Position numbers and translations under genes: made by a program
Shown: piece after piece, positions 9,885 through 18,078 of the stretch
Layout of the letters: every line of letters begins with the position of its first letter
Numbering within the stretch: position 1 is the stretch's first letter
The notes under the pieces: model-generated
What the model was told of the DNA's origin: nothing
The model's database searches: none
What the model saw: only the letters and a program-made list of their open reading frames with translations
NCBI GenBank assembly: GCA_002493635.1
Contig: DKZL01000071.1
Coordinates: forward strand, 1 to 64,000
Reading direction: 5' to 3'
Source: Ruminococcaceae bacterium UBA7075
GTDB lineage: Bacteria; Bacillota; Clostridia; Oscillospirales; Acutalibacteraceae
Length of the DNA stretch: 64,000 bases

Positions 9885-10374
9885 GTCAAAGAAAAAACTT
9901 TTAATTATCATAATAGTAATACTGATTATTGCGGCTTTGGTTGTAGGCGGAGTTGTTGTATACAAAAACTTCTTCGCCGAGCAACCCTCAGTTTCAGACG
10001 GTGTTGTCGGAAAAATTTCCTCCGACTGGGATGTAGGAAATAAGGATAAAACTCCACCGCAGAGTGCAGGTACTCAGATTCCGGGTTACAGCACCGCTGA
10101 AATGAAAGCAGGAGATACAAGCTTGCATATAAGTATCGGAAATCCTAAATCAAACGAGTGCGGATTTTACGCAACATTAAAGCTTGACGACGGTACGATA
10201 CTTTATAAATCCGAATTGCTTGAGCCGGGATGCGGACTTACTGAGGTTCCTCTTTCGGAAACACTCGAAAAGGGAGAATACACCGCAATGGTTTTTTATG
10301 AATGTGTTACCCTTGATGAGAATCATACTCCTCTGAATTCCGCCGAATCGGAATTTACACTAATAGTTAAGTAA
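9877..10374 (+). CDS. Membrane-anchored extracellular protein
   Basis: Small protein (about 165 residues) with a Lys-rich start (NKSKKK), one transmembrane segment (LLIIIIVILIIAALVVGGVVVY) and an outside domain. The outside domain contains a GTQIPGY segment and a beta-rich IGNPKSNECGFYATLKLDDG region ending in a strand-rich tail. The TTG at 9877 was chosen because AGAAGG lies about 7 nt upstream. It overlaps the end of the surface gene by 8 nt, which suggests coupling. The gene sits between the giant surface protein and two secreted proteins, so it is probably part of the same surface assembly. I know similar domains only as uncharacterised Firmicute surface proteins. Confidence 0.7.
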   Translation: MNKSKKKLLIIIIVILIIAALVVGGVVVYKNFFAEQPSVSDGVVGKISSDWDVGNKDKTPPQSAGTQIPGYSTAEMKAGDTSLHISIGNPKSNECGFYATLKLDDGTILYKSELLEPGCGLTEVPLSETLEKGEYTAMVFYECVTLDENHTPLNSAESEFTLIVK

Positions 10375-10434
10375 GAAATGCCAAAACATAAGGTGTTCTT
10401 ATCGATAAATTTTTATTTTGAAAGGATGTTTATA

Positions 10435-11055
10435 ATGAAAACTAAAAAAATCATTGCAGCTTTGCTTGCCGGAGTACTTGGCACAACAGCAGTTGTATCA
10501 GCTTCTGCCGCAACTCTCACTAATGAAAATCCTGACGGCTCAACAGAGATTACAGCCAGAATTGAAGGTGCAGGTCCGGGCGATGTAAGTTATGTAATCA
10601 CAATTCCCGATAAGGTTGATTTCGGAACACTTACACAGCCTGAAACTGAAACAGACAGCTATAAGTATATCGGATTTATAGTTGTGGCTACTCAGCTCAA
10701 CTTTGAAAAAGGCGCAGTTTCTGTTTACGTAAAGGACAGTGCGGCAGCTGACGGACAGTTCTATATTAAACAAAAGGATGTAGAAAACCCGTTTACAATT
10801 TCATATGATGCTTTTGAGCGTGTAGTTGATGATACTAACCGTGAAGAGTTCATACCTATGAATCAAAGCGGCGATATAGGTGAATATGGCTATCATCTTT
10901 GCAGTTTTGCTGCATCTGCTGAAGGCTCAAAGCAGGATGTTACACTTGCTCTCAATCAGAAACAACTATACGCACAGAATCTTGATGAAATTGCAGGTGA
11001 TTACAGCGGAACTATGACATTCCATAGCGATTTGACAACGCTTAGTGGTGAATAA
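10435..11055 (+). CDS. Secreted WxL-like/adhesin-like surface protein
   Basis: Protein of 206 residues with a signal peptide (MKTKKIIAALLAGVLGTTA, cleavage near SASA-ATL) and a beta-rich body starting with NPDGSTEITARIEG and DVSYVITIPDKVDFGTL. The IP-x-x-V-D-F-G-x-L pattern is typical of Firmicute WxL-like surface and pilin-like proteins, but no clear WxL motif is present. ATG 10435 follows AAAGGA at 9 nt. An in-frame ATG at 10378 lacks a ribosome-binding site. It is the third secreted product of the operon. The DG-TE-x-x-A-x-IE-G motif recurs in the next protein, so the two are probably partners or paralogs. Confidence 0.72.
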   Translation: MKTKKIIAALLAGVLGTTAVVSASAATLTNENPDGSTEITARIEGAGPGDVSYVITIPDKVDFGTLTQPETETDSYKYIGFIVVATQLNFEKGAVSVYVKDSAAADGQFYIKQKDVENPFTISYDAFERVVDDTNREEFIPMNQSGDIGEYGYHLCSFAASAEGSKQDVTLALNQKQLYAQNLDEIAGDYSGTMTFHSDLTTLSGE

Positions 11056-11079
11056 TCTTTTGTATGATTTTAATCTGCT

Positions 11080-11424
11080 ATGAAAAGGATTAAAATAATT
11101 AAGGCTTTTTGTCTGCTGTTTGTTGCGGTGTGTTCAATAGTTTTTATGACTTCAATGACTGCTTTTGCAGCACATACAGACGGAAACACTGAGGTTGTCG
11201 CACATATTGAAAACGGTACAATTGAAACAACGCAGACTGTTACCGATAATGCAAACGCTTCCGTGACAGATGATGAAAATAATATTTCTACCGGCGATAT
11301 GATATTCGTATCTGCTGCTATTTCTTTCATTTTATTATTAATTTCATTGTTTGTTTTGATTATATGCAATAAATACAACGCACATACGGAAATCCGCAGA
11401 AATAAAATTAATACTACACCCTGA
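11080..11424 (+). CDS. Small secreted membrane-anchored protein
   Basis: Protein of 114 residues: signal peptide (MKRIKIIKAFCLLFVAVCSI, then TAFA-AHTDG), a short outside segment with DGNTEVVAHIENG, then NISTGD, a long hydrophobic segment and a charged tail. The DG-TE-V-A-IE-G stretch repeats the N-terminal motif of the preceding secreted protein. The STGD-membrane-charge arrangement resembles a minimal cell-wall sorting signal without the usual LP. It is last in the operon and is followed by a clear terminator. Function unknown; it may be an anchor or base subunit for the larger secreted proteins (inference). Confidence 0.65.
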   Translation: MKRIKIIKAFCLLFVAVCSIVFMTSMTAFAAHTDGNTEVVAHIENGTIETTQTVTDNANASVTDDENNISTGDMIFVSAAISFILLLISLFVLIICNKYNAHTEIRRNKINTTP

Positions 11425-11496
11425 TTATAAAGTGAACATCTTTTTTATGTTTTCAATCAGGATAATTAGAAAAATAATTCGTTTTTTTAAAAAACT

Positions 11497-11540
11497 AATC
11501 CGAACCTTTCCTTGATAGGAGATAGGTTCGGATTGTTTTA
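11497..11540 (+). terminator. Terminator of surface operon
   Basis: Perfect 11-bp inverted repeat (AATCCGAACCT at 11497-11507, AGGTTCGGATT at 11524-11534) followed by GTTTTA. It could work on both strands. Confidence 0.75.
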
Positions 11541-11575
11541 TGTTAGCTATGGTATGTGATTTTAATATAGTAAAA

Positions 11576-11603
11576 GCTCAGTAAATATCGAAACTTACTG
11601 AGC
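11576..11603. terminator. Second hairpin downstream of surface operon
   Basis: Arms GCTCAGTAA (11576-11584) and TTACTGAGC (11595-11603), flanked by AAAA and CTTT. Possibly a back-up terminator for either strand. Confidence 0.45.
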
Positions 11604-11762
11604 CTTTACCTTTAAAAATGTTATGGTGCGAGTGTTCATAACGGACTTATGAAAAATTCAGGTTTTATCGGCAGTTACACACATTTCTCACTCGCACATT
11701 TGTGATTAATTCAATTTCTTCCTATAATATGAATACAATATTCAGTCGAGGAGGAAAAGACT

Positions 11763-11807
11763 ATGAGAAATTCCAAATATCACATTTACTTAACGTGTTT
11801 TACTTAA
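11763..11807 (+). pseudogene. Truncated small ORF start (MRNSKYHIYLT)
   Basis: A strong ribosome-binding site (GAGGAGG) precedes ATG 11763, and TATAAT with a 17-bp-spaced TTGTGA lies upstream. The frame reads MRNSKYHIYLTCFT and stops. MRNSKYHIYLT resembles the start of small mobile-element-linked proteins of Clostridia, from memory only. It looks cut off, plausibly by the IS91-type debris to its right. Confidence 0.35.
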
Positions 11808-11856
11808 GACTTTGCACTTTTTTTATATCTTGAATACACATAGGCTCTTTTTTACT

Positions 11857-12069
11857 TTATAGGAAACTTCTCGAAAACGAGTAAAAAAGAAAAAAGTCAA
11901 CTACATCGTTGTGATCAAGGTTATCAAAAATGTCATCATCTTCATGTAAGAAATAATCCATATCAAGAAGGTCATCGTCGGACATATTTTTAATATCTTT
12001 TTTAGACATACCTTCAGGGGGATTATTAATGTATTTCTGCCTAAGTTCCTCAATCTGTTGCTTGTTCAT
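11857..12069 (-). CDS. Small acidic protein, possibly IS91-element accessory
   Basis: 70 residues, starting MNKQQIEELRQKYINNPPEG and continuing with a very acidic middle (SDDDLLDMDYFLHEDDD). GGAGG lies 8 nt before the ATG. It is on the same strand as, and directly downstream of, the decayed IS91-type transposase, so it may be that element's second gene or a passenger. No function is recognised. The good ribosome-binding site and charged composition argue that it is or was a real gene. Confidence 0.5.
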   Translation of the reverse strand: MNKQQIEELRQKYINNPPEGMSKKDIKNMSDDDLLDMDYFLHEDDDIFDNLDHNDVVDFFLFYSFSRSFL

Positions 12070-12111
12070 AAAATCTACCTCCGAAAAGATAATAACATAA
12101 ACGGAGGAAAA

Positions 12112-12650
12112 AGTTAAGAGGAAATAAGCAATCGAAGTTTTTCAACAGCCTTTCGGTATAAATCATCAAGAGAAACTGGTTTGTGGTTGTGGAATAATTC
12201 TAACAGAGACATTTGATTACCGAAGGAACACTTTAAAGGGTCATAGCCAAAGGAATAAGCGATAGAATTGCGCCATTTGGTTAAAGAAAGATAAAAGTCT
12301 GTTTAAATTCAGGAATAGCCTTACAAAGCTTTTTATCCTATTCACGGTGTCTTGCTTAGATACCGTAATATCTGACCATCTTAAAATGCTTTTCGGGGAT
12401 ATGGCGGATAAGTCTTTTTATGAAATCCAAAACAGGCAGTTTTTCAATAACAAGCATATTGTCCTCGTGGCGGTTGTATTTAAAGGTAACAAAATCGCCG
12501 TCGTAATCAATAATACGAGAAGTAGCAATAACAGGTCTGCCAAGATAACGACCGATATATTTCAGAGTCTGTTTAGGTCTGCACTTGTTTGGTTTAGCAT
12601 GAACATAGAAACCGTGCTTGTGTTCTGTACTTAACGACTTCAGCGAATGC
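12112..12650 (-). pseudogene. Decayed IS91-family (Y2) transposase
   Basis: Read leftward, the C-terminal half of an IS91/IS801-type transposase (PF04986) can be followed through several frames: TLKYIGRYLGRPVIATSRI, then VTFKYNRHED, LDFIKRLIRHIPEKHFKMVR, a stop, RHRE, a stop, and finally WRNSIAYSFGYDPLKCSFGN to a normal end. At least two stops and frame changes interrupt it, and the N-terminal zinc-binding part is missing. The element is dead. Target-site marks cannot be defined because IS91 elements lack inverted ends. Nothing clear is seen between 12650 and 12960. Confidence 0.7.
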
Positions 12651-12970
12651 TATCAATAATAAAATTAATAATACTGTTTCAGTAATAGTGCATCTCCTCC
12701 TGCACTGCTGAAACCGGCAGACGCTTGAAGTGCAAACCGCCTTAACTCTCTCTGTTGCTAATGGTGCATGGATATCTTAAATCATTTATAAATAGTAAAT
12801 ATTTCCATAATCACGCTAAAAAGCAAGGTAACTTTACTTATATAGCTTTCTCACTGAAAAGTCTTTATGTATTACTATGTGAAAATTACTAATTTCTTAA
12901 TTCCTTGTTGAATAACAATAAATAACTCGTATAAATTTTGTCGAAAAGTTAAAAAAATAAAATATTGTTG

Positions 12971-12999
12971 TTGAAATAAAAGGACTGTTGTAGTATAAT
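12971..12999 (+). promoter_or_regulatory. Sigma-A-type promoter of the EPS locus
   Basis: TTGAAA (12971-12976) and TATAAT (12994-12999) are exactly 17 bp apart, about 44 bp before the ATG at 13043 that carries GGAGG. It is the only strong promoter seen before the 17-kb rightward gene run. Confidence 0.7.
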
Positions 13000-13073
13000 A
13001 ACACTGTATAATGCATTAATTATGCAAAATGGAGGCAGAACTATGGTAAGAAAAGGATGAAATTGTTATTTCA

Positions 13074-13814
13074 TTGACAGATATATGGAACATCATTAAG
13101 AGAAATGCGGCTTTTATTATTGTAATTACGCTTATTTGTGCCGTCGGAAACTTTTTTATAACAAGATATTTTATCCCAAAGTCATATACATCATCAATTC
13201 AGTTATATGTAGATACGTCAAATGATAACGAAAATAACAGCAGCTACAATATACTTTCTGAGCAAACTTATGCACAAAATCTTGTTGCTACATACATTAA
13301 AATGCTTAACACAAATACTTTTTACACAGAGCTTTCCGAACAAATAAACAACAAATATACTGCAAAACAGCTTAGCGAAATGGTTTCTTTCAGCAGTGAT
13401 GATAAAACAGAGATTTTTGATGCTAAGGTTACTTCTCATTCTCCAAATGATTCAAAGCTTATTGCTGATGCGGTTGGCGAGATTGCTCCTGAGGCTATTT
13501 CAAGACTTAAATTTAAAGCAACACTTAAGATAGTCGATTACGCTCAGCTGCCTACAGCTCCGTCATCTCCGAGCGAAAGAATGAATGTAATAATTGCATT
13601 GATAGCAGGCCTTATTGTTTCTGTCGGAATTTCATTACTAAGAGCGTTCCTCGATAAAAAGATGAGATATAACGAGAATATGACTATGATTGGAGATATT
13701 CCGATTCTGGCGGCTATTCCAAATTTTGACGCAGTAAATGAATCTAACGGAAAAAAGAAAAGATACGATTGTAAAAAAAGGCTGCAAAATGATTTCATTT
13801 ACAAGCTCTGCTAA
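13074..13814 (+). CDS. CpsC/Wzz-like EPS chain-length regulator (frame-damaged ends)
   Basis: Membrane activator of a bacterial tyrosine kinase (Wzz/CpsC family). There are two membrane segments (about 10-30 and 165-185 from TTG 13074) around an outside domain, and PTAPSSPSERMN precedes the second, as usual. The well-placed GGAGG serves ATG 13043, but that frame stops after MVRKG. Removing one G from GG at 13055-13056 would give MVRKDEIVISLTDIWNIIKR and run into this frame, so the intact gene probably began at 13043. The 3' end is also odd: after IPNFDAVNESNGKKK the frame departs from that of the kinase gene by a single base near 13764. Either real frameshifts or sequencing errors in A-rich runs could explain this. 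Confidence 0.75.
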   Translation: MTDIWNIIKRNAAFIIVITLICAVGNFFITRYFIPKSYTSSIQLYVDTSNDNENNSSYNILSEQTYAQNLVATYIKMLNTNTFYTELSEQINNKYTAKQLSEMVSFSSDDKTEIFDAKVTSHSPNDSKLIADAVGEIAPEAISRLKFKATLKIVDYAQLPTAPSSPSERMNVIIALIAGLIVSVGISLLRAFLDKKMRYNENMTMIGDIPILAAIPNFDAVNESNGKKKRYDCKKRLQNDFIYKLC

Positions 13815-14355
13815 ATCTGAAGGTAAGACAATTACTTCGGTTAATATCGCTATTGCACTTGCGCAACAGGTTGATACCAAGGTGTTGATTATTGATTGTG
13901 ATTTGAGAAGACCGAGAGTTCAATCGGTACTTGAAATACCGGTTAACAAAGGAATTACAAATTATCTCAATTTTGAATGCGAGATTTCTGATATTATTTA
14001 CAATTCAAAAATGGACAATCTTGACGCTATTTGTTGCGGCACCATTCCTCCGAATCCATCGGAGCTTTTGGCAAGTGATAATATGAAAGATTTAATCAAA
14101 GAGCTTTCAAATAAATATGATTATATTATCTTTGATACTCCTCCGATTGGCGTAGTAATTGACGCTTTACCTATAATCAAGCAAACTGACGGTGTTGTTG
14201 TGGTAGTCAGAGATAATGTTACTGATATTACAGATTATAAAAAAACAATTGAGATTCTTAAACGTTCCGAGGCTAATATTATCGGCATGATATTTAACGA
14301 TGTTGAACCTGTCGGCAAACGCAAATACGGCGGAGGATACAGATACGGTTATTAA
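13738..14355 (+). CDS. CpsD-like BY-kinase, N-terminally shortened
   Basis: Cytoplasmic autophosphorylating tyrosine kinase partner of CpsC, controlling polymer export. Visible motifs: Walker A SSAKSEGKT, Walker A' VLIIDCDLRRPR, Walker B IIFDTPP, and a C-terminal tyrosine cluster (KRKYGGGYRYGY). The usual N-terminal E-x2-R-x2-R oligomerisation helix (EAYRTLRTN type) is missing. The frame goes straight from KKRKDTIVKKGCK into the catalytic core. The start is uncertain: ATG 13738 lies inside cpsC without a ribosome-binding site, and ATG 13789 follows AAAAAGG. A one-base slip would fuse it to the preceding gene as a Wzc-like single protein. Confidence 0.8.
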   Translation: MNLTEKRKDTIVKKGCKMISFTSSAKSEGKTITSVNIAIALAQQVDTKVLIIDCDLRRPRVQSVLEIPVNKGITNYLNFECEISDIIYNSKMDNLDAICCGTIPPNPSELLASDNMKDLIKELSNKYDYIIFDTPPIGVVIDALPIIKQTDGVVVVVRDNVTDITDYKKTIEILKRSEANIIGMIFNDVEPVGKRKYGGGYRYGY

Positions 14356-14391
14356 TTTTCTTTTTTAGCTTTTGCTGAGAGGGGTGGAGTT

Positions 14392-15099
14392 TTGGTAGAA
14401 AAAACATATACGAACGAAGTCAAACGCAAGGCTGTCCAAAAAGAATCAATGCTTGAGAATAACAATGATTATTCTCAGACTTTAAAAACAAGACACGGCT
14501 ACCGGTGGTTAAAAAGATTTCAGGATATTATATTCTCACTTATAGCCATAATTGTTCTTTCGCCCGTAATGATTATTACATCAATTGCTATTTTTATTGA
14601 TGATCCTAAAGGCAGTCCTATTTTTTCGCAAATACGAGTCGGAAGAGACGGCAAAAAATTTAAAATGTATAAATTTCGCTCAATGGTTGTTGACGCAGAA
14701 GACCGGCTTGAGGAACTGCTGAAAAATAACGAAATGGATGGACCTGCTTTTAAAATTGCCGATGATCCGAGAATTACAAGAGTCGGAAAATTTATAAGAA
14801 AAACAAGTATCGACGAGCTTCCACAGCTATTTAATGTTTTAAAGGGTGATATGAGTATTGTGGGACCTCGTCCTGCTTTGCCCAGAGAGGTTGAGCAATA
14901 TACTGTTTATCAAACCCAGCGATTGTTTATAACACCGGGTCTTACTTGTTACTGGCAAATTCAGCCAAACAGAAATGACATTTCATTTGATGAATGGGTT
15001 GAGATGGATATACAGTATATACGTGTGCGCAGTTTTCTTGTTGACTGGAAAATCATATTTAAAACAGTTATCACGGTTTTTACCAATCAAGGAAGATGA
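14392..15099 (+). CDS. Undecaprenyl-phosphate sugar phosphotransferase
   Basis: Initiating enzyme of EPS repeat-unit assembly. It transfers a sugar-1-phosphate to undecaprenyl phosphate at the inner membrane face. It is the short monotopic form of the family (PF02397): one re-entrant hydrophobic segment at about 47-70, then GSPIFSQIRVGRDGK, KMYKFRSM, the catalytic Asp-Glu pair SIDELPQLFNVLKGDMSIVG and PRPALP. TTG start with a GAGGGGTGGAG ribosome-binding site. The sugar (galactose, glucose or an aminosugar) cannot be decided. It lies between the kinase gene and the dTDP-rhamnose genes. Confidence 0.9.
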   Translation: MVEKTYTNEVKRKAVQKESMLENNNDYSQTLKTRHGYRWLKRFQDIIFSLIAIIVLSPVMIITSIAIFIDDPKGSPIFSQIRVGRDGKKFKMYKFRSMVVDAEDRLEELLKNNEMDGPAFKIADDPRITRVGKFIRKTSIDELPQLFNVLKGDMSIVGPRPALPREVEQYTVYQTQRLFITPGLTCYWQIQPNRNDISFDEWVEMDIQYIRVRSFLVDWKIIFKTVITVFTNQGR

Positions 15100-15113
15100 T
15101 TTGGGAGGTACAT

Positions 15114-16004
15114 ATGAAAGGTATAATTCTGGCAGGCGGTTCCGGAACACGACTCTACCCTTTAACGAAAGTAACATCAAAACAGTTACTTCCGATTTAT
15201 GATAAGCCTATGATATATTACCCGATGTCTGTGCTTATGAATGCAGGCATTCGGGATATTCTCATAATTTCAACTCCACAGGATACACCTCGTTTTAAGG
15301 ATTTATTGGGCGACGGACATCAGTTTGGTGTTAGTCTTACATACGCTGTTCAGCCGTCACCTGACGGACTTGCGCAGGCGTTTATTATTGGTGCTGATTT
15401 TATCGGTGACGATACCGTAGCAATGGTGTTAGGCGATAACATCTTTGCCGGTCACGGATTGAAAAAACGATTAAAAGCCGCAGTTGAGAACGCTGAGAAT
15501 GGCAGAGGTGCTACTGTATTCGGCTATTATGTTGATGATCCCGAACGCTTCGGTATTGTTGAATTTAACGAAAACGGAAAGGCTGTTTCTATTGAAGAAA
15601 AGCCCGAAAAGCCAAAGTCGAATTACTGCGTAACAGGTCTGTATTTCTACGATAACAGTGTTGTAGAGTATGCAAAAAATCTCAAGCCGTCAGCAAGGGG
15701 AGAACTTGAAATTACAGATCTCAACAAGATATATCTTGAGAATAAAGCGTTAAATGTAGAACTGCTTGGACAGGGATTTACATGGCTTGATACCGGTACG
15801 CACGAAAGTCTTGTTGACGCTACAAATTTTGTAAAGACAGTAGAAACACATCAGCACAGAAAAATCGCCTGTCTTGAGGAGATTGCTTATCTCAACGGCT
15901 GGATTTCAAAAGAGGATGTGCTTGAGATTTATGAAGTGTTGAAAAAGAATCAGTACGGTCAGTATCTTAAAGACGTATTGGATGGAAAGTACATAGAACT
16001 TTAA
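15114..16004 (+). CDS. rfbA: Glucose-1-phosphate thymidylyltransferase
   Basis: First step of dTDP-L-rhamnose synthesis: glucose-1-phosphate plus dTTP gives dTDP-glucose. The nucleotidyltransferase signature GGSGTRLYPLT, followed by SKQLLPIYDKPMIYYP, marks RfbA. GDNIFAGHGL and TWLDTGTHESL are also typical. 296 residues, the usual length. ATG 15114 follows GGGAGG. The other three rhamnose genes follow directly. Confidence 0.95.
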   Translation: MKGIILAGGSGTRLYPLTKVTSKQLLPIYDKPMIYYPMSVLMNAGIRDILIISTPQDTPRFKDLLGDGHQFGVSLTYAVQPSPDGLAQAFIIGADFIGDDTVAMVLGDNIFAGHGLKKRLKAAVENAENGRGATVFGYYVDDPERFGIVEFNENGKAVSIEEKPEKPKSNYCVTGLYFYDNSVVEYAKNLKPSARGELEITDLNKIYLENKALNVELLGQGFTWLDTGTHESLVDATNFVKTVETHQHRKIACLEEIAYLNGWISKEDVLEIYEVLKKNQYGQYLKDVLDGKYIEL

Positions 16005-16018
16005 AAGGGGAGTACAAT

Positions 16019-17083
16019 ATGAAAAAGTATCTTATTACAGGTTGTGCCGGTTTTATTGGTTCAAATTTTGTTTATTATATGCTGAAAAAGTATGAGGATA
16101 TTCTGCTTGTGAACCTTGACAAATTGACTTATGCAGGAAATCTTGAAAATCTGAAGGGCGTGGAGGGTGATTCACGTCATATTTTTGTGCAGGGTGATAT
16201 ATGCGACAAGGAACTTGTTGCAGGTTTGTTTGAAAAATATGATTTTGACTATGTGATTAATTTTGCGGCAGAAAGCCACGTTGACAGAAGCATTGCTGAT
16301 CCTGAAATTTTTGTACAGACCAATGTTATGGGTACTGTAAATCTGCTTCAGAGAGCAAAGGAAGCGTGGTATAACGCAGAAGCAAAGACATGGAAAGATG
16401 GCAAGAAGTACATACAGGTTTCTACAGACGAAGTTTATGGTGCGCTTGGAGCAGAGGGATATTTTATGGAAACTACTCCGCTTTCACCTCACAGTCCGTA
16501 TTCTTCTTCTAAGGCAAGTGCCGACCATTTTGTTATGGCTTTCCACGATACATACGGTATGCCGATAAATATTACTCGCTGCTCCAATAACTATGGACCT
16601 TACCAGTTCCCCGAGAAGCTGATTCCGTTGATGATTAATAATGTGAAGCATCACAAACAGCTTCCTGTTTACGGTGACGGTATGCAGATTCGTGACTGGC
16701 TGTATGTTGAAGATCACTGTAAGGCAATTGATATGGTTGCAAACGGAGGAAAAATCGGTGAGGTTTACAACGTCGGTGGCCATAATGAGCGTCCGAATAT
16801 CTTTATTGTTAAGACTATTATTGAGCAGCTTCACGACAGATTGCAGGACGAGGATATTTCCGAGGAGCTTATTAAGCACGTAGAGGACAGATTAGGTCAC
16901 GACAGAAGATACGGTATCGATCCCACCAAGATTAAGAATGATTTGGGCTGGTATCCCGAGACCCCGTTTGAGAAGGGTATTGTTCTGACTATTGATTGGT
17001 ATTTGGCAAACGAAGAGTGGATGAACAATGTGACAAGCGGTGATTACCGGAAATATTACGAAGATATGTATAAGAATAAATAA
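16019..17083 (+). CDS. rfbB: dTDP-glucose 4,6-dehydratase
   Basis: Second step of dTDP-rhamnose synthesis, an NAD-dependent short-chain dehydrogenase. Rossmann motif GCAGFIGSNF at the start, STDEVYG, and the catalytic Y-x3-K in SPYSSSKASADH. NNYGPYQFPEKLIPL and QIRDWLYVEDHC are family hallmarks. 354 residues, full length. AGGGG lies before ATG 16019, and it is 14 bp from rfbA. Confidence 0.95.
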   Translation: MKKYLITGCAGFIGSNFVYYMLKKYEDILLVNLDKLTYAGNLENLKGVEGDSRHIFVQGDICDKELVAGLFEKYDFDYVINFAAESHVDRSIADPEIFVQTNVMGTVNLLQRAKEAWYNAEAKTWKDGKKYIQVSTDEVYGALGAEGYFMETTPLSPHSPYSSSKASADHFVMAFHDTYGMPINITRCSNNYGPYQFPEKLIPLMINNVKHHKQLPVYGDGMQIRDWLYVEDHCKAIDMVANGGKIGEVYNVGGHNERPNIFIVKTIIEQLHDRLQDEDISEELIKHVEDRLGHDRRYGIDPTKIKNDLGWYPETPFEKGIVLTIDWYLANEEWMNNVTSGDYRKYYEDMYKNK

Positions 17084-17096
17084 AGAGGTCAGACAG

Positions 17097-18011
17097 ATGA
17101 AGTTTTTTGTTACCGGTGTCGGCGGACAGTTAGGTCATGATGTGATGAATGAACTGGCAAAGCGTGGTTATGAGGGAGTAGGTTCTGATATTCAGCCTGT
17201 CTATTCCGGAGTGACAGATGGTTCTGCTGTAACTGCTATGCCTTATGTTCAGTTAGATATTACCGATAAAGACGCAGTCAGAAAAGTAATTACTGAAATA
17301 AAGCCTGATGCTGTCATTCACTGCGCTGCGTGGACGGCTGTAGATATGGCAGAGGATGATGACAAGGTAGAAAAAGTCCGTGCTGTCAATGCAGGCGGTA
17401 CACAGAATATTGCTGATGCTTGCAAAGAAATTGACTGTAAGATGCTCTATCTGTCAACAGATTATGTGTTTGACGGTCAGGGTAATGAGGCGTGGCAGCC
17501 TGACTGCAAGGATTATAAGCCTTTGAATGTTTACGGTCAGACTAAACTTGAGGGCGAGCTGGCAGTAAGCAGTACACTTGAAAAATACTTTATTGTCCGT
17601 ATAGCATGGGTGTTTGGTCTTAACGGTAAGAATTTCATAAAGACTATGATTAATGTGGGAAAAACACACGATGAAGTGCGGGTAGTTAATGACCAGATCG
17701 GTACTCCCACTTATACTTATGATTTGGCAAAACTTCTGGTTGATATGTGCGAAACTGAGAAGTACGGCTATTATCACGCAACAAACGAGGGCGGATATAT
17801 TAGCTGGTACGATTTTGCTTGTGAGATTTTTAAGCAGGCGGGATATACAACAAAGGTAAATCCTGTTACAACTGAGGAATACGGGATTTCAAAAGCAAAA
17901 AGACCTTTTAATTCAAGGCTTGATAAAAGCAAGCTTTCAGAAAACGGTTTTGAATTATTACCAACCTGGAAGGACGCTTTACAGAGGTATTTAAAAGAAA
18001 TTGAATATTAA
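17097..18011 (+). CDS. rfbD: dTDP-4-dehydrorhamnose reductase
   Basis: Last step of dTDP-L-rhamnose synthesis (NADPH-dependent reduction). Begins with GVGGQLGHDV. Contains STDYVFDG, the catalytic YGQTKLEGE, and a late RPFNSRLDKSKL that is typical of RfbD. ATG 17097 follows AAGAGG 8 nt upstream. In-frame codons further upstream lie inside rfbB. The order A-B-D-C is unusual only in that C comes last. Confidence 0.94.
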   Translation: MKFFVTGVGGQLGHDVMNELAKRGYEGVGSDIQPVYSGVTDGSAVTAMPYVQLDITDKDAVRKVITEIKPDAVIHCAAWTAVDMAEDDDKVEKVRAVNAGGTQNIADACKEIDCKMLYLSTDYVFDGQGNEAWQPDCKDYKPLNVYGQTKLEGELAVSSTLEKYFIVRIAWVFGLNGKNFIKTMINVGKTHDEVRVVNDQIGTPTYTYDLAKLLVDMCETEKYGYYHATNEGGYISWYDFACEIFKQAGYTTKVNPVTTEEYGISKAKRPFNSRLDKSKLSENGFELLPTWKDALQRYLKEIEY

Positions 18012-18078
18012 TTGACTGAGCCGGTATTATAAATATCGGCTTGATAATATGCAATAAAATAATAGGAAAGGGAAAACT

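Noticed and set aside
12347..12634. Rightward 95-residue frame in the IS91 region
   Set aside because: It is the antisense shadow of the leftward transposase remnant, whose conserved motifs read on the other strand.
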